Shown here: positions 46,409-59,366 of the stretch, piece after piece | How positions within the stretch are numbered: the stretch's first letter is position 1 | How the letters are laid out: each line of letters starts with the position of its first letter | Source of the DNA: Thunnus maccoyii | Taxonomy: Eukaryota; Chordata; Actinopteri; Scombriformes; Scombridae | Length of the DNA: 64,000 nt | Assembly: GCF_910596095.1 (NCBI RefSeq) | Contig: NC_056544.1 | Span: 12,819,155-12,883,154 of the forward strand | Direction: 5' to 3' | Made by a program: the position numbers and the translations under genes | The notes under the pieces: generated by a model | What the model was told of the DNA's origin: nothing | Databases searched by the model: none | What the model saw: the letters and a program-made list of their open reading frames with translations, nothing else

Positions 46409-47634
46409 ATGCCCACCTTAACACACACCAACATCCCCAGGACCAGCAACACTTGCAGCCAGTGCAGCAGCTCCTCCAACATGCTGCTTCTGAGCCCTGA
46501 GCAATGGGGAGTCTGACTTCCAATGGCCTGCCTCACAGCAGTAATTGTACACATTCTCGCCTTTCTCAGGTGCTGCTCGGGACCCCTTACCTGACTAACA
46601 GGCGACTTACCACCACCCTCTTTGCGTGCCACAGGTTTACGCCCAGGCTCCTTGGTGCGGCTTTTATGAATGAGTGCATACTCATCTTCTAATCTTGCAG
46701 CCTCAGTAACAGTTGTAACCTCATTCAGATATGTAGCAACCCGACTAGGCAAAGAGTTTTTAAACTGCTCCAAGATGACCAACTCACACAACCTTTCAAA
46801 ATTGTTAATATCTGAAGCCATACACCAACGATTGAAATGATTAGTCAGCTCCCTCGCAAACTCATATGCGACTGATCAACCCTTTTTTCCCCACGTCCTA
46901 AAAGGCTGGCGATATACCTCTGGGACCAACTTATATGCCTTCAGTACAGAAGCCTTAACTGATTTATAAGTTAGATTACCACTATTTAAAGATGCATACG
47001 CCTCCTGTGCTTTTCCTGACAACATGCATTGCAGCAGCAAAGTCTGCTCAGAGTCTGACCAGCTCCTTGCCTCCGCAATCCGCTCATACAGAGAAAAGAA
47101 CACATCAGGATCCCTCTCATTGAACTTAGGCAAGAGACAAAGATTACGCACATCAGGAGACCTCGACGGTGAAGATGAACTTTCTTCCCCTCGCAGAACA
47201 TCCTCAGAAAGCTTACCATCTTTGACTAACTCCAACTTAACAGTATGCAACTCTAACTTTGCCTGCTCTGTCTCACAACGCAACCACTCAATAGCCACTT
47301 GCTTATCCATCTCAATCCTTTGCCTTTCTAGTTCCAAATGTTTCTCTTTCATGAGACAACTGTAATAAAAGCAATTCCTTCTGCTGCTACCTGATGGACC
47401 TGCTAATGCCTGAGCTGCCTGTGACTGACCAGATCCCTCTTGCTTAGCAACCAGCACCCGTTTCTCAACCAAATGCAGTTTAACCATATCCTTTATATTC
47501 TCTTTATACTGTCTATCACCAAGACCACTTGGATCCATTTCATACTCTTCTGTAATTTTCAAAAGCTGATCTTTAGTGCAACGATCCAACAACTCCTCAC
47601 CTGGGGCAGCAACAAAATCCTCTATACCTGCCAT
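46393..47634 (-). pseudogene. Retrotransposon gag-like region, broken
   Basis: A 252-codon frame (47634-46876) starts MAGIEDFVAAPGEELLDRC and contains a charged coiled-coil-like stretch and a capsid-like segment (DPDVFFSLYERIAEARSWSD). A second frame (46821-46393) carries LEQFKNSLPSRVATYLNEV. A degenerate zinc-knuckle (YCCEAGHWKSDSP) near 46540 lacks two of the usual ligands. Confidence 0.75.
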
Positions 47635-48145
47635 AATAGACTAGGTCTATAAGCCCGCAGAACAAAAAACACAACTGAACCAACAGACAGTGTTGCCAAG
47701 GTCATCTAGTGCACAAAGAGACAACAGCAATGTCCCCAAACCAATGTGGAAGTCCTCCTCTATCTAGACTGCCTATCCCAAACTTATCTCACTGCCTTTA
47801 GTCTTCATGCAGATTAGCAGTGGGCTATTTAAACACTCAACCCAGTAGCCCAATTAAGTCCCCAGCAAGCTGGTTACTAACCTAACAGCTCTGGATGTGT
47901 CCCTGAGACAATTGCTCTGACCGCACACCACTCAAAAATAACAGACTAAAAAAAACAAAACCAACAAGCCCAAAAGGACCACGTTGCTATGCCTACACAG
48001 GGGAAACTCTACAAAAGCCAAACTTACCACACTAGGTCACACCTGCCCACTCATGTCAACACATAAGTAACTCCAGGACCAAACTCCCCTGACTGAAACA
48101 ACAACCAAACCAAACAACCAACCTACCACGCCATGATACTACTAT

Positions 48146-48232
48146 GTCCACCTCCAGTACCTGCAAAAACAACACAGATAGCAGCCACACAAAATCAAGC
48201 CACAGGCAGACCGGGCAGAGAGGGTCATAACA
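48146..48232 (-). repeat. 5' LTR-like direct repeat
   Basis: Partner of 43537-43623. TGTTATGACC marks the element's edge on the minus strand. The expected LTR would run on to about 47.65 kb, just upstream of gag. Confidence 0.75.
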
Positions 48233-48439
48233 TCCGCAGACAGAAAAAGATCACAGAGCAGGGGGAGTTAACAGATAGGTGTTTAGAATAGTTATAATTA
48301 CAATTAAAGTAAGTTCTTTCAAATCAAACATCCCAAGATATGAGTGGAAAGTATTGTTCTTGCAACTGCATTTATAACTTTTTTTTTTTTTACTCAAACG
48401 TAGCTTAACATGTCATGTGATATCTTACTTCAGCACACT

Positions 48440-49425
48440 GTAATAAATCTGAGTTCAAACAGAGACCAGAATTTATGTGGGATAAATATCAGAGACCTCA
48501 GAATAACCGACACCAGACCACAAAAGTATCAGGCAAAATGACAATCTTTATTAAGTTAACACCAATAAGAAAAGGGTCTTTGGAGTTTCACTTGATAGGA
48601 TATTTATGCCACTTGAGGGGGAGTCAGGGCTGGCCACACTATAAAAATACACACCACCATCCAGAGATGCAACACACATCAGGGATAAGAGCACATCACA
48701 ACAAACTTCAGGAAATGCCTGACAGCCCACCACACTGCACACAGTGGAGTCACACGCCTACTTTAAGAAAGAGGGTGAGGCCAATACAAAACCTCCCCCC
48801 GCCCGGGACCCAACTCATCCCCACCCAGCTTCTCTCCTGTCCCCACGGTAATAAAATACAAATAGAAAATACACGATACATACAAGTTAAAACATATACT
48901 AAACTTCCGTGGTCGACGAGACCCTCCCCCCCGGGGTCTGCGCTTGTGGCACCGTCCAACTCCCCGGGGAACCACCATGGCTCCATCGGACGGCGCAGCA
49001 GGTGAACAGGCAGGGAACGGCGGCGTGCCGGAGGCGGCAGCGAGGTTGAGGAGCAGCGGCGGCTTGCGCTCCTAAAGCCCCAGCCCTAACTAACTAAAGG
49101 AGGCAGCAGACCTACGCTCCCAACACAGGAACTCACTAACCCCCTATCGTACCTGGATTCGTCGCCAGCAGCCCTAAACAGCTGCGAAAGACACCCTCCC
49201 GCTCCCGGAATGAACGCAGCCACATCGCACAGGAGCTCGCTCCCCAGACCTACACACACGAATGCCCGGCTCTTCCCTTCCCCTTTTCCAGAGTCCAGCA
49301 GCTGCGCAATCAGTCACACATGACACTCATTAGTTCATCGCTTGTCAGTCCAATCAAGGTATCTTCACCAATTCACATCACAACACTTTACCAACAAATA
49401 TTACTGGGACCACTACAGAAAATTG
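48440..49425 (-). mobile_element. GC-rich island, possible solo LTR or repeat
   Basis: A GC-rich block (48775-49270) with sharp AT-rich borders. On the minus strand an AATAAA lies near 48548, and the right end reads TGTAGTGGTCCCAGTAATAT, which could be a TG LTR start. No target duplication was established. It could instead be an isolated CpG island. Confidence 0.35.
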
Positions 49426-52138
49426 CAGATGAACATTTAATATCCAGGAATTCACATTATAGACACTAACACTGACTATCCCTGTAACTAACTGGCTACA
49501 ATTTCACACATTGCCCATAATGCCATATACTCTACTAGGTTTTGACCTCGTCTTGTTTCACCCTGTATGATGAACTGCAGAAACCAAGCTTGCAAACCGG
49601 TTTGTTCCTAAAGCTCAACTGATCAACTTCATGTCTGCACCGCCTGCACACAATGAAGAGTTAAACTGTTGTCAGTGAATGCTGTTGAAAACAGTGAGGA
49701 GTTTCAGGAAGGACATGTCAGGTCACATGTTTGACACCACTTTCCTGAGAAGGTTTCATGGATACGTTTTAGGACTTAGTACACAGTAAAAAAGGTCTTG
49801 TCTGAGGTCAGCAATGTGAAGTGACAGAGAATAAATAAATAAATAAATCAGCTCTCTGCTTGTATTTCTGCAGGAGACTACTTCATTTGGCAGTGTTCCT
49901 TGTGTGCTTTCTTATTTAGAGCAAATAACCTGCACAATGCACTGTGGGCATTTTGAAAGTTGAGAGTGTTGAATATCTTTTGTTTGCCTAGCTCGACTTC
50001 TGCTGAGTCATTACTCTGCAGGCCACTGTAGTTTTACTGTAGCCTATAGGCTATAATGTTATATCATTATGCATTTAAATAGCCTAAGACAGGGCACTTG
50101 TCACAAGGCAATGACAATAAATTGGTCATCAAAAGCGTCCATGGAGTACAGAGTCTTCAGTGTGTGTGCGTGTACGTGTAATGTATATTACTCACATCAT
50201 GGAGACATAAACTGGTAAAACAAGGAAATGAAAGAAAACCTTCAGTGATGGAAACCAGTTTGTGTGTGCGTGTGTGACTTGCACAGGAACAGCTCTCACC
50301 AGTGAGCTTCTTTCTTGTCTACTTCAGGCTTCAGTTTTGCTATAACAGCAGTTTTGTTTGCAAGTTAAAACAGGCAGAGCAGTGAATAACTTCTGCGTGA
50401 GAACGTAAGAACTGAACAGACAGGGACAAATCAGCGAGTGAGAATAAATGAACTAAAAGGTAAACAGAAGCACCCAACCCACTACAGTAGTTGTGTGTAC
50501 AACTACCACAAGATGGTGCAACGATACAGAAAATGGCCAGTGTTAGGCTGGTATAAAAGGTAACGCTTCTGTCTTAATATAAATGTTTTTCCCAGGAATG
50601 AGGTCAGGTATGAAAGTGTTAGGGAAATAGAATTCACAGAAGTATCATCACTTTGTTCTACATGTAATAAAATGAAAGATAATACATGTAATAAAAGATA
50701 AAAAATATTAAGTAAATCCAGAAGCATTGATTAAAATATGCCAAAGTATATGTCAATATCACAATACAAAAATAGTAAATTCAAAATACTACTTAAGTAA
50801 AAGTACAGTCAAAGTATTCACATTTTTTAAAGTCTTTCCTAAAACAACAGTCAGGAGCCCAAAAGAACATTGACACAGGTTTTTCTTGCTATAATGATCC
50901 GTCCTTTTCATACTGACCATTAAGAGATCCAAAACCCACAGTCCTCCTTCAGTTAAAAATATATTTAAAAGTTTATTTGAAGCAAATATAAAATCAGATC
51001 AACGTTTTTCAAATTTATTGTCTTTTTAGTGCCAAATTCCCTCTTTTTGTTACTGTACTTCCACTGCAGCTGAACAGGAAAACACTGTCTGTTGAGATAC
51101 AAAGAGGAAATTCTTTACTAAAAAGACTAACTGTGGAAGATATCCACTTAATTTGACTAACTCGGATGGCTGAAGCCTCCTATTATCTTCAGATAAACTT
51201 TAAAATACATCTTTGCTAAAAACGAGGGCTGTGGATCACTTGCATTGTAAGTGTGTTTGGAGGAGATCCTCTAATGGTCAATATGAACAGGAGGAGTGAT
51301 TACAACAAGAAAAATAGGTTTCAATGTTCATCTGGGCCCCTGACTTGAAAAATTGTGAATCTATCCTTTAAAGTAGGCTATCAAAAGTAAAAGTACTCAG
51401 GCAGAAAAATATCACCTGTGACTGATACATTACATATTACATGAGATAAGATAATCTTTATTGATTCCAGGGGATAAAAAATCAGGTGTTGCAGCAGCAG
51501 CAGAATCAGAATACAATACATTATTAGCTTGTTAATACTGATGCATCAATGCACAGAATTTTACTGTCGCAGCTTGTCAAGATTGAGCTAATTTCAATTC
51601 TTAATTCACAGTTAGGTGCAGTGCAATGGTTCCCAAACTAAAGATTGAGCCGCCTCCAAGCAGTCATAGGATAAATCTGAGGGGTTGTGATATAATTAAT
51701 GGGGTAAATAAAAGCTCAGTTTGGTGGAACTTCTAACAACTCTTCATCAGAAATGAAAAAGAGTCCCAACTAGATGCTAGGTCACAAGTCAAAAAGATTG
51801 GGAACCACTGGTTTAGTCTAAAAATGCATATAAACTTTTTTTTGGTCTTTTTTTTCATTTTTAAAATAATCTTAATCTGTTAAGTAACCAGTAACAATAG
51901 ATGTCAGTTAATATAAAATACATTAAACACTCCATAAAATGGAAATACTCAAGTAAAGTACAAGTACCACAAAACTGTACCTAAGTGCAGTACTGGAGTA
52001 AATATACTCTGTTACATTCCACTGGATAAAAGTGTATTTTATTTACACAACAGATAAAACAATGTGACATGAAAAGTTAAGAATGTAATTTCTTAAATGC
52101 ATCTTAAACAAGTCAAGTAACATCACTCCACCGCCCAC
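49426..52138. other. Gene-poor spacer
   Basis: AT-rich with no recognised gene. It contains one small hAT-type MITE at 51624-51810 and short simple repeats (AATAAATAAATAAATAAAT near 49831). Confidence 0.45.
51624..51810. repeat. Small hAT-type MITE
   Basis: 187 bp with terminal inverted repeats CAATGGTTCCCAAACT and (inverted right end) CAGTGGTTCCCAATC. These termini match those of the element at 38180-38790, so both belong to one superfamily. Confidence 0.8.
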
Positions 52139-52420
52139 TTCATCAGCAGTGACCCCTCTCTTCCTCATCGCCACACCTTGCTATTCTTCGGCCAGTGCTG
52201 TAACCATGGCAACGCCTCTCCGGCCAGTGAACGGCGATGCCCTCTGACCCCCAGAGAGGCGACCTTTGGCCTGAGGGTCATCAAACGGGGTCAGGGGGTC
52301 AGCTCTTGCTAGAAGACGGTAAAAGCACTTCACTGATTGGCTATCATTTGCCCTTTCCGTACCCTCATCTGTGTAATTGGCGTATTGACCAACTGGCCCT
52401 TTGCACATTGTTAGCAGCAC
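52139..52420. promoter_or_regulatory. Candidate enhancer with RFX X-box and nuclear-receptor half-sites
   Basis: A palindromic X-box GTAACCATGGCAAC lies at 52200-52213. Three GGGTCA half-sites (52275-52280, 52288-52293, 52296-52301) follow, the last two forming a DR2. The block is GC-richer than its flanks and non-coding. Function is inferred from motifs alone. Confidence 0.45.
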
Positions 52421-52699
52421 CTTATCCAGTTTACATTGGATGAAGTGTAGTGTAGAGGTTGCTCTACGTGATATTTATGTACCTCATAATCTATTTTAAA
52501 GGTGTGTTTGTACGAATTTGCACCATTTTGCCTCCACCTCTGATGTTTTCTGGAGCGTACGAGGAGGTGAGTCAACTGATGAGGCACGTTTGAGATTCTC
52601 TTGATTGTTTTGGCACTTTAAAGCCTCAGTTTTCCATGTAAGCTGCAGGGTAATGACGGGGAAATGCCTCCATCCATGAAGAGCAGTTTAGCCACATCC

Positions 52700-53240
52700 C
52701 AACCCTCTTCTTCTCTCCCTCCTGATGATCTATGCCTCACAGGCCCATCACTTGTCAATATCTCTAAATTAATTTTGAGAGACTGCGTGGCAGCGGAAAC
52801 ACTGGGTGGGGGCAGGGCTCTCAGAGCAGAGCAGGTAGGTAGAGGGAGGCATGGGGGAGTGTGTGTGGGGGGTGTAGTAGTGGCACACAGGAGACAAGGA
52901 CATAAGAAGGAGAGAGCCAGGCGGAGGAGGAGAAACGAGAGGAAAATGAGGAAATGGAAGCAGGATGAAGGATGAAGGAGAGTGCGGGGGAGAGAAAGAC
53001 TGGACAAAGAGGCTGTGTTTTACTCATTTACCATTCTTATACACGGCTTCCCTCAAATATCAAAAGACGGTCTGAAAGCCCTCCATTTGTCCAAAATGAG
53101 GCCTGTCACCAGCAGTATCCGTTTGGATAATGGCTGTTTGACAGCTGAGCGCCACAGCGAGGAGAATCCATCACTCTCCTCCATCAGATCTCCGGGCCTC
53201 TTCAAAGACGGAAGTGAGGCACAGCGGTGATCTGTGACAG
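52700..53240. promoter_or_regulatory. Candidate regulatory block
   Basis: High-complexity, non-repetitive sequence with TCTAAATTAATTTTG and GTTTGGATAATGGCTGTTTG, unlike the simple flanks. The overlapping 129- and 103-codon frames are low-complexity and are not taken as genes. Confidence 0.25.
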
Positions 53241-54227
53241 GAAAAGTGTTTTTATTTTGATATAAACATACCGTCACCTGCCTGAATCTTCACTCCAGTT
53301 TTGGACGCTTTCACCCCCACCTGCTGTAGTAAAAGACTTCCAATACAGGAGTTGACTATAAAAATGATGGGTTGTTCAATAACCATCCTCTCCTCTAGTA
53401 CCCTGACATCCGTCCTTTGGGCTCTGTGGTATTTTCAAAGACCGTATGACCCTTCACCTCTCACCCCTCAACTCTGATCCCATCCCGCACGGTCCCGATT
53501 ACACTGGGGAGCGACAAACCTTGTAACATCATGACCTCTTTCCTGGTGAAAAGACTGCCACACACGACGTCATCTTTCTGTGTCAACTGATTTCTTTAGC
53601 TCCGTAGTGCTAGTTGTGCTTTTAAATAACTTTCTCTCAGAATTCATTTTTCAGACGCTAATAACTGCTGTTCTTGTCTGTGAGGAGGCCTCGGGGATTG
53701 GATGGTTAATAGCCATGTTTGTCATCATCTCATTACTTTCACTACATCTTATATCAGGTTGCTCTTTAATGCTCTCCCAAACAAAGAACACACACACTGA
53801 TGACACGTTTGTCTTTTTGCAGCCTTGTTTTAACAAAAAAAGAAACGAAGCTTTCTTTCTTTTCTGCTTGCGTTTGCATTCAAATTTGTCACCTACTTCT
53901 CACAGACTTATTGCTGAACATTTTAAAAGACCTGAGGGTGAGTATCGAGTGAGGCTTGCTTCAGTGAATATTTCAGCCTGGAGGAATTCTTTGAAGTAAT
54001 GGTCTGCTAAGTAACTTCACTGCATTGAGCTCAATAGTTTCTCCACTACTACTTACAGAAATGATTTTTCTTTTGCAACCGTAGTCGGAAAAATGGCTCT
54101 ACCACACTTTTTTGAAATTGAGAAATATTTCCAACATTTAGAAAAATGCACAGGTGTGTGTGTTTATGTGTGTGTGTGTGCTCCGGCAGGATTTCCAGAT
54201 TTTCCAGCTCTCCTGCAATCTAATGGG

Positions 54228-54700
54228 TTATTTGTCATCCGCAGAGTAAAGGATTTTTAAAAGTCAAGCCCGGACCAACACCCTCCCTATCCTTTCTCTC
54301 ACCCTCCCTCTCTTTCCCACTACCCCCCTGACACTCGCAATGGGAGATCGATAGGTTATTGATCAACTCTCTCTATCGCCAACCCACCAGACTAATCACC
54401 TTAACACCAGCCCAACTCTCTCTCTCTCTCCCTCTCTTTCCCCTTCTTCCCTGTTGCTTTCTGTTTTCATCCTTCGCTCTGTTGCTCTGTGTCACACTCA
54501 TTCGCGGAGTAAATGGCGCATTTGGAGCTCGAGCCATGTCTGACGAGTGTTTCCCCCCCTCTGTAGTAAACACAAACACGCAGAACCTTTAAATTATCCC
54601 AATATTAATTGTGCATCCTTGTGTCTCCTTTTTCAGCTGCCAATAATTGCCAAGTAGAATCTATGCAGCTGTGCGTTAGATAAAACAAGAAAATCTACCA
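54228..54700. promoter_or_regulatory. Candidate regulatory element with Onecut-like sites
   Basis: Contains ATCGAT (54347-54352) and ATTGATC (54358-54364) 5 bp apart, both resembling Onecut core sites, then a C/T tract, TTTAAATTATCCCAATATTA and CAGCTGCCAATAATTGCCAA. It lies about 7 kb upstream of onecut3. Confidence 0.35.
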
Positions 54701-56167
54701 TTGGCAAGTGCTCTTCATCTATCTCTCATTTCTCTCACTCCTCCTCTGCCCGCTCCCTGCCTCCATCTCTCCCTGTCTGTCTTTGTTCGAGGGCAAAATC
54801 GATGGAGTGTATGAAACCGGCATATTTCTCTGCCTCCTGCTGTAGGAGACCTGGGGGAACCAGGCCTGAGAGGAGCAGACATGGCGGGTGTAGATTACAG
54901 TAAATCTGTGTATTTCTATTTGTCTTTCGAATGGGGTTATAGTCTTTAAATACAGAAGGGGCACTCGGTAAAGGCATTTGAAGCTTTTGCAACAAAAATC
55001 TCATGGACAGTTCATAGAAGCCAAGCTGACAGAAGTGTGTTTTTGAGTGGTTTATCCCAGGAGGTTGGACAGCAATACAACATCCTATATCCCACATGAT
55101 TTCCTATATCTATCCTTAGACCCTCGATTCAGATAAGGAAAAACTCACCTAAAAAAACCCCTTCAATGGGGGAAAAATAGAGGAAACCTCAGGAGGAGCA
55201 ACAGAGGAAGGATCCCTCATCCAGGATGGACAGACATGCAATTGATGTTGTGTGTAAAGAATAGACCAGAAAGCAAAATTACAGAAATACAGCACAGAAA
55301 ACAGGATGACAGCTAAGTAAAATGGGTCATATTTAATAGAATATTGCTGAGGGTAATGCAGAAGCCATCAAGGTAGGTTAATTTATGAGGTGCAAAACCA
55401 AATTTGCCCAATCTGTATGACAATCTATCCTTAGACCCTCTGTTTGGATAAGTGAAAACTAAACATTCACACTAAAATCCCCCATTTTCTATTAAACTAA
55501 TCATCAGAAAGGCATTTAAAGTAACAGTTCATTAGTAATTTCCCAAATGTCATCTTGAATTTCACAGTTGAACAATGCAACAGTTCAACAACACTATTAG
55601 GAAACTCTTTTGTTGCTGGTAAATTCCTTCTTTTTGTTGAGGAACAACAAAGTCCAGAGAGGTCAGGAGTGTTTTTGGAGCCGTTTTTCGACCCGGTTCG
55701 AGCGAATGATGTCCAATGGATCCCTTTTGGGTACAGGCAGCATGAGGTTTCAGCTGACTAATAATCTGTTGCTTTGCCTCTGTATGTCGAAGATAAGAGT
55801 TTTCCCCTTATAAGCCTCCAACTGCACTGAGTAGTGTGATGAAAAACAGATAATCCCTGGAGGAGAATCAAGGTGACCTGTGACCTTTGGATATAAAATG
55901 GATGAAGATGATGTTGCTCTCAATATGTCGTTTTGATCAAATGTGTGAGATGACAAATGTGGAGAACTATTCTGGGAATTTTGGTCCATTGATTCCTTGT
56001 ATATCCATGTCCGTTTTTTAAAGCATGAGAGGATTTTTGCTGAAGATAAACAGATATTTCCGTTTGTCGCTTTTAAAACGTGCAAAACATCCTCTAGCCT
56101 TTACTTACAGACATACACAGCGTACTCAACTGCAGAAACAATATGGCTGTGCAATACTTAGACAAAC

Positions 56168-56236
<69 letters not shown>

Positions 56237-58620
56237 CACAGGAGAATTGATTGACTATTCTGTCTCAATACATCTCTCCTTCTGTTACTTAGCAACCGGT
56301 GCCTGAGAGGATACGGATGCTGGAGAAGTTGTACTCCTGTGCATTTTCAGTTGATAAAGAGATATGATTAATGAAAATGTCATCATTACTGTGTGGTGAA
56401 ATGCTGGAAAAATGACTCAGAAATAAAGGAGGAAACATGGTGTTCGGATCTTGTTTTGATTTGTGTGTCTGTCAGCCCTGATTTTTTACATTCTCTACTG
56501 AACAGACTGATCAGCTGTAGGGGAGAATTATAGTCAATAATAAGAATATCCTTATTTAATATTTCAGAAATGTGCCATTTGAGCTGCTAGATCAAGTTGT
56601 TGGGTTGTTATATGATTTTTTTCAGTTGTTAACCTCACTGCAACGTGTAAAAACAAACTGCTTTTGTGGTGACAAAGAAAGCAAAATTTTACATTCACAG
56701 TATATCAAAGTGTGAATGATGTATGTGTGTTTTTATTCTTTCATAATCACAGACACTGCTGAGTAAAAATAATACTGTATTTGTCTTTCTCTACACATAT
56801 TCTGGCAAATTACTTTTTTTGCTCCAAAATACTGGTGTTAGATTTTAATAAGGAAGAAAAAGGTTGATAGACTGATGAAAGTAGTTTTGACTCTGTAGAT
56901 TGTATTGTTCCTCCACAAAATGATGCACTAAATACATTAAACTACTGCAATAGAAGCAGTGTGTAATCCTCACAACCAAAAAGTAAATGTTCAATACAAA
57001 ACACAGATGCTGCTTCATAAATCTATAATATCTTATCTATCCGGTCGTATACAAAACACTGAAGATTAAGTTTGTAATGATGCTCTGACTGCAGTAAAAG
57101 ACTTTCAGTAGGCTAAAATGCATCGAAACACAACCTGCCTCATGCTGTAAGGAAGCAGGACTTCACTGTAACGCTGAACAATATTTCACATACACATGAA
57201 AATAATCTCACATTGACTGACAGCAGTGTATCCAATTTTTAGGACGTGTTTTAATAAAATGTATAAGAAATGGAAATTGTTCTCCTTTAGTATAAGTCAA
57301 ACTCTGCAGAGGAAAAATGCCTGATTTTAAAAAATGATCCAACTGACAGAAGGTAAAAATTAAGCTTTTTTAACTAATTATTTTATTGTTTCACTCAAAG
57401 TCCAGAAATGTTAATTAGCAAGAAGTTTCAAAGAAAGAAAAAAAAAAGTTTTTTTGTCTTCCCCAGTAAGACCTGAGTGGAGATGTTTTGCTTTCCAGTC
57501 TGCAGGTATATAATGTTTTTGGATTTCAGTATTCAACACACTTATTTAGCTGTGACTCCAGGAAAAGAAAAGCCAGCATGTTATTGAAATGTTTTTCTTT
57601 TTCTTTTTTTTTTTTAAGCGTCAATATGTTTTGTTAGCTTGACAGCAGGTAAGATGAGTTTTGTGGGTTAAACCACCACTTTTCTTTATGATGCCAGCCA
57701 CTGTATTGACACATAAATAAGCTACAGTGTAATGATGCAGGCAGAGCACTTTCAGAACATTTTGATGAAAAGGACCAAGACATCTTGAATGTTTTTGCTT
57801 CTGAATGAGATTGTCCTTTACTCATACGTATGTATATTCAATAGTTTAGTTTTATCAATACTCATCAGTCTTTCTCCATGACAGGCCTGTAAGATCAACA
57901 TATGAACTTTGCAGCTATAAATTATGGAAAATACTAAAGAAACCATAAACATTTTTGAACGATGGAAACAAGGATGATGCACATAAATTCAAATTCCAAT
58001 CAAAATAAATAAATAGATAAATAAATAAGAGTCTGTGCACTGTTTATGTGTAACATTTAAAAAGCTCCGAGCATCATCCATTAAACAATATTAGGATATA
58101 TACACACACACGCATGTTTTCAATAAATCCAAGCACTAATATGATGCAGTAAAACAGTTGAATGCGTATTTTAAGTGTCTCATGTTGGCCCAGAAACACT
58201 GAGCCTGATCTCACTCATAAATATTGCAATTTTAGTACCAAATTTTAGCACCAGAATTACTCGATTACGTGTGTTTTAATTAACAGATTTTGACCACGAC
58301 TCAAACAATACAGAAGAGCATCTCTTTAGTTTTTTAAATAAAAGAAATGAGGTGAATGATTTATTCGGTTTGTCAAAATCGAAATAACGTCCTTCCTGTG
58401 AAGCACGTCGATGTCAGAAGTTAAATTACAGGCCAGCACGGAGATCATTATTAACCTTATTGAAAGGAGGATGAACCATAAGTTTTCAACACATAAAATA
58501 AAACAACCCGGTTGACATTTATTATTTTTTCCCAACATATTTCTGGTGTAAGTCATTCATGTGCTACAGGTCAAAGCCCATAAACGATCTCACACAAATG
58601 CCTCTGTGTTGGAAACAGCG
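54701..58620. other. Gene-poor spacer
   Basis: No gene recognised. It holds the (CA)n at 56169-56234 and two short related segments (TATCCTTAGACCCTC near 55113 and 55430). Otherwise AT-rich. Confidence 0.4.
56169..56234 (+). repeat. (CA)n microsatellite
   Basis: About 33 uninterrupted CA units. Confidence 0.95.
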
Positions 58621-58638
58621 TCGAGTGAGATTGAAGTG

Positions 58639-58672
58639 ATCGATGATCGATACATCGAATGTTTAGATCAAT
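58639..58672. promoter_or_regulatory. Cluster of Onecut-type binding sites
   Basis: ATCGAT at 58639-58644 and 58646-58651 and ATCAAT at 58667-58672, plus a near match ATCGAA at 58654. Onecut proteins prefer (A/G)TC(A/G)AT cores. Located 2.5 kb upstream of the onecut3 start. Confidence 0.45.
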
Positions 58673-58876
58673 TTCTGAACTTAAGAGAAAACAGCTTAAG
58701 CATGGAGCTTTATGATATCCAGAAATAACAGTTGGCACGGATGGTTTAATTTATGAGCTGTCATTTAAAATAAAAATATTTTTGACCCACTGAGCGCTTC
58801 AAAAAATAAATCTGCGATTAAAATCTGACACATAAAACTAAAAGTTCAGCAGCTGCAGCTCTGAAGGCCTGTAGCT

Positions 58877-58878
<2 letters not shown>

Positions 58879-58940
<62 letters not shown>
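58879..58940 (+). repeat. (GT)n microsatellite
   Basis: About 31 GT units. Confidence 0.95.
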
Positions 58941-58943
<3 letters not shown>

Positions 58944-59366
58944 GTTCCTAAAATGTAAGAGGGTTTTAATAGCAGCCTCCTACTTGAAAACTTTAATTTC
59001 TATTTAATTTTAATGATTTAAACGACACAATTAAAAAAAATGTATATTTAAGAGCATTTTGCAGCATAGCTCAATATCCAATAGCAATCAGTTAATTTAT
59101 TTACATCATAAATTAATTAAATCAAAGTTGTAAAACATTGTATTTAAAAAAAGGTATATTTAATTTCATTTGAAGCATTGGCTGACTATTATTGAACTCA
59201 TCCTCTGATGGGAAATAAACAGACTGAACACGAATCAAAATAACTGTAAATATCTTTCTTTTCGATTTGTCAGTTCTGCTGCAAACTAAATCACTAAGAA
59301 AATCCATTAAAAATCCATTAAAATTAAAAATTTGAAAGATAAACAGACTATTGACACAACAGCAAT

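Larger units (their letters stand above)
43290..48232 (-). mobile_element. Degraded Gmr1-like LTR retrotransposon (Ty3/gypsy lineage)
   Basis: On the minus strand the order is gag (about 47634-46500), protease-like region (about 46400), integrase zinc finger and core (45708-45313), integrase C-terminal region (45003-44650), then reverse transcriptase (44294-43782). Gypsy elements normally place integrase last; integrase before RT is the arrangement described for Gmr1-like elements of fish. A direct repeat of about 90 bp, beginning TGTTATGACC and TGTTACGACC, occurs at 48232 and 43623, as expected for LTR starts, but similarity fades beyond it. RNase H is absent: the RT connection (MAPLTDLLKARG) runs straight into the LTR-like start. 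Frames are broken throughout. Confidence 0.82.

Noticed and set aside
48475-49005. 176-codon Pro/His-rich plus-strand frame
   Set aside because: Product of the GC-rich island; no domain, and the region looks like an LTR or repeat.
53580-53999. 139-codon plus-strand frame with hydrophobic N-terminus
   Set aside because: Hydrophobicity arises from T-rich DNA; no family, splice framework or Kozak context.
58868-58880. TGTAGCTCAGTG resembling a tRNA D-arm/A-box
   Set aside because: It is followed directly by (GT)n and there is no cloverleaf or B-box.
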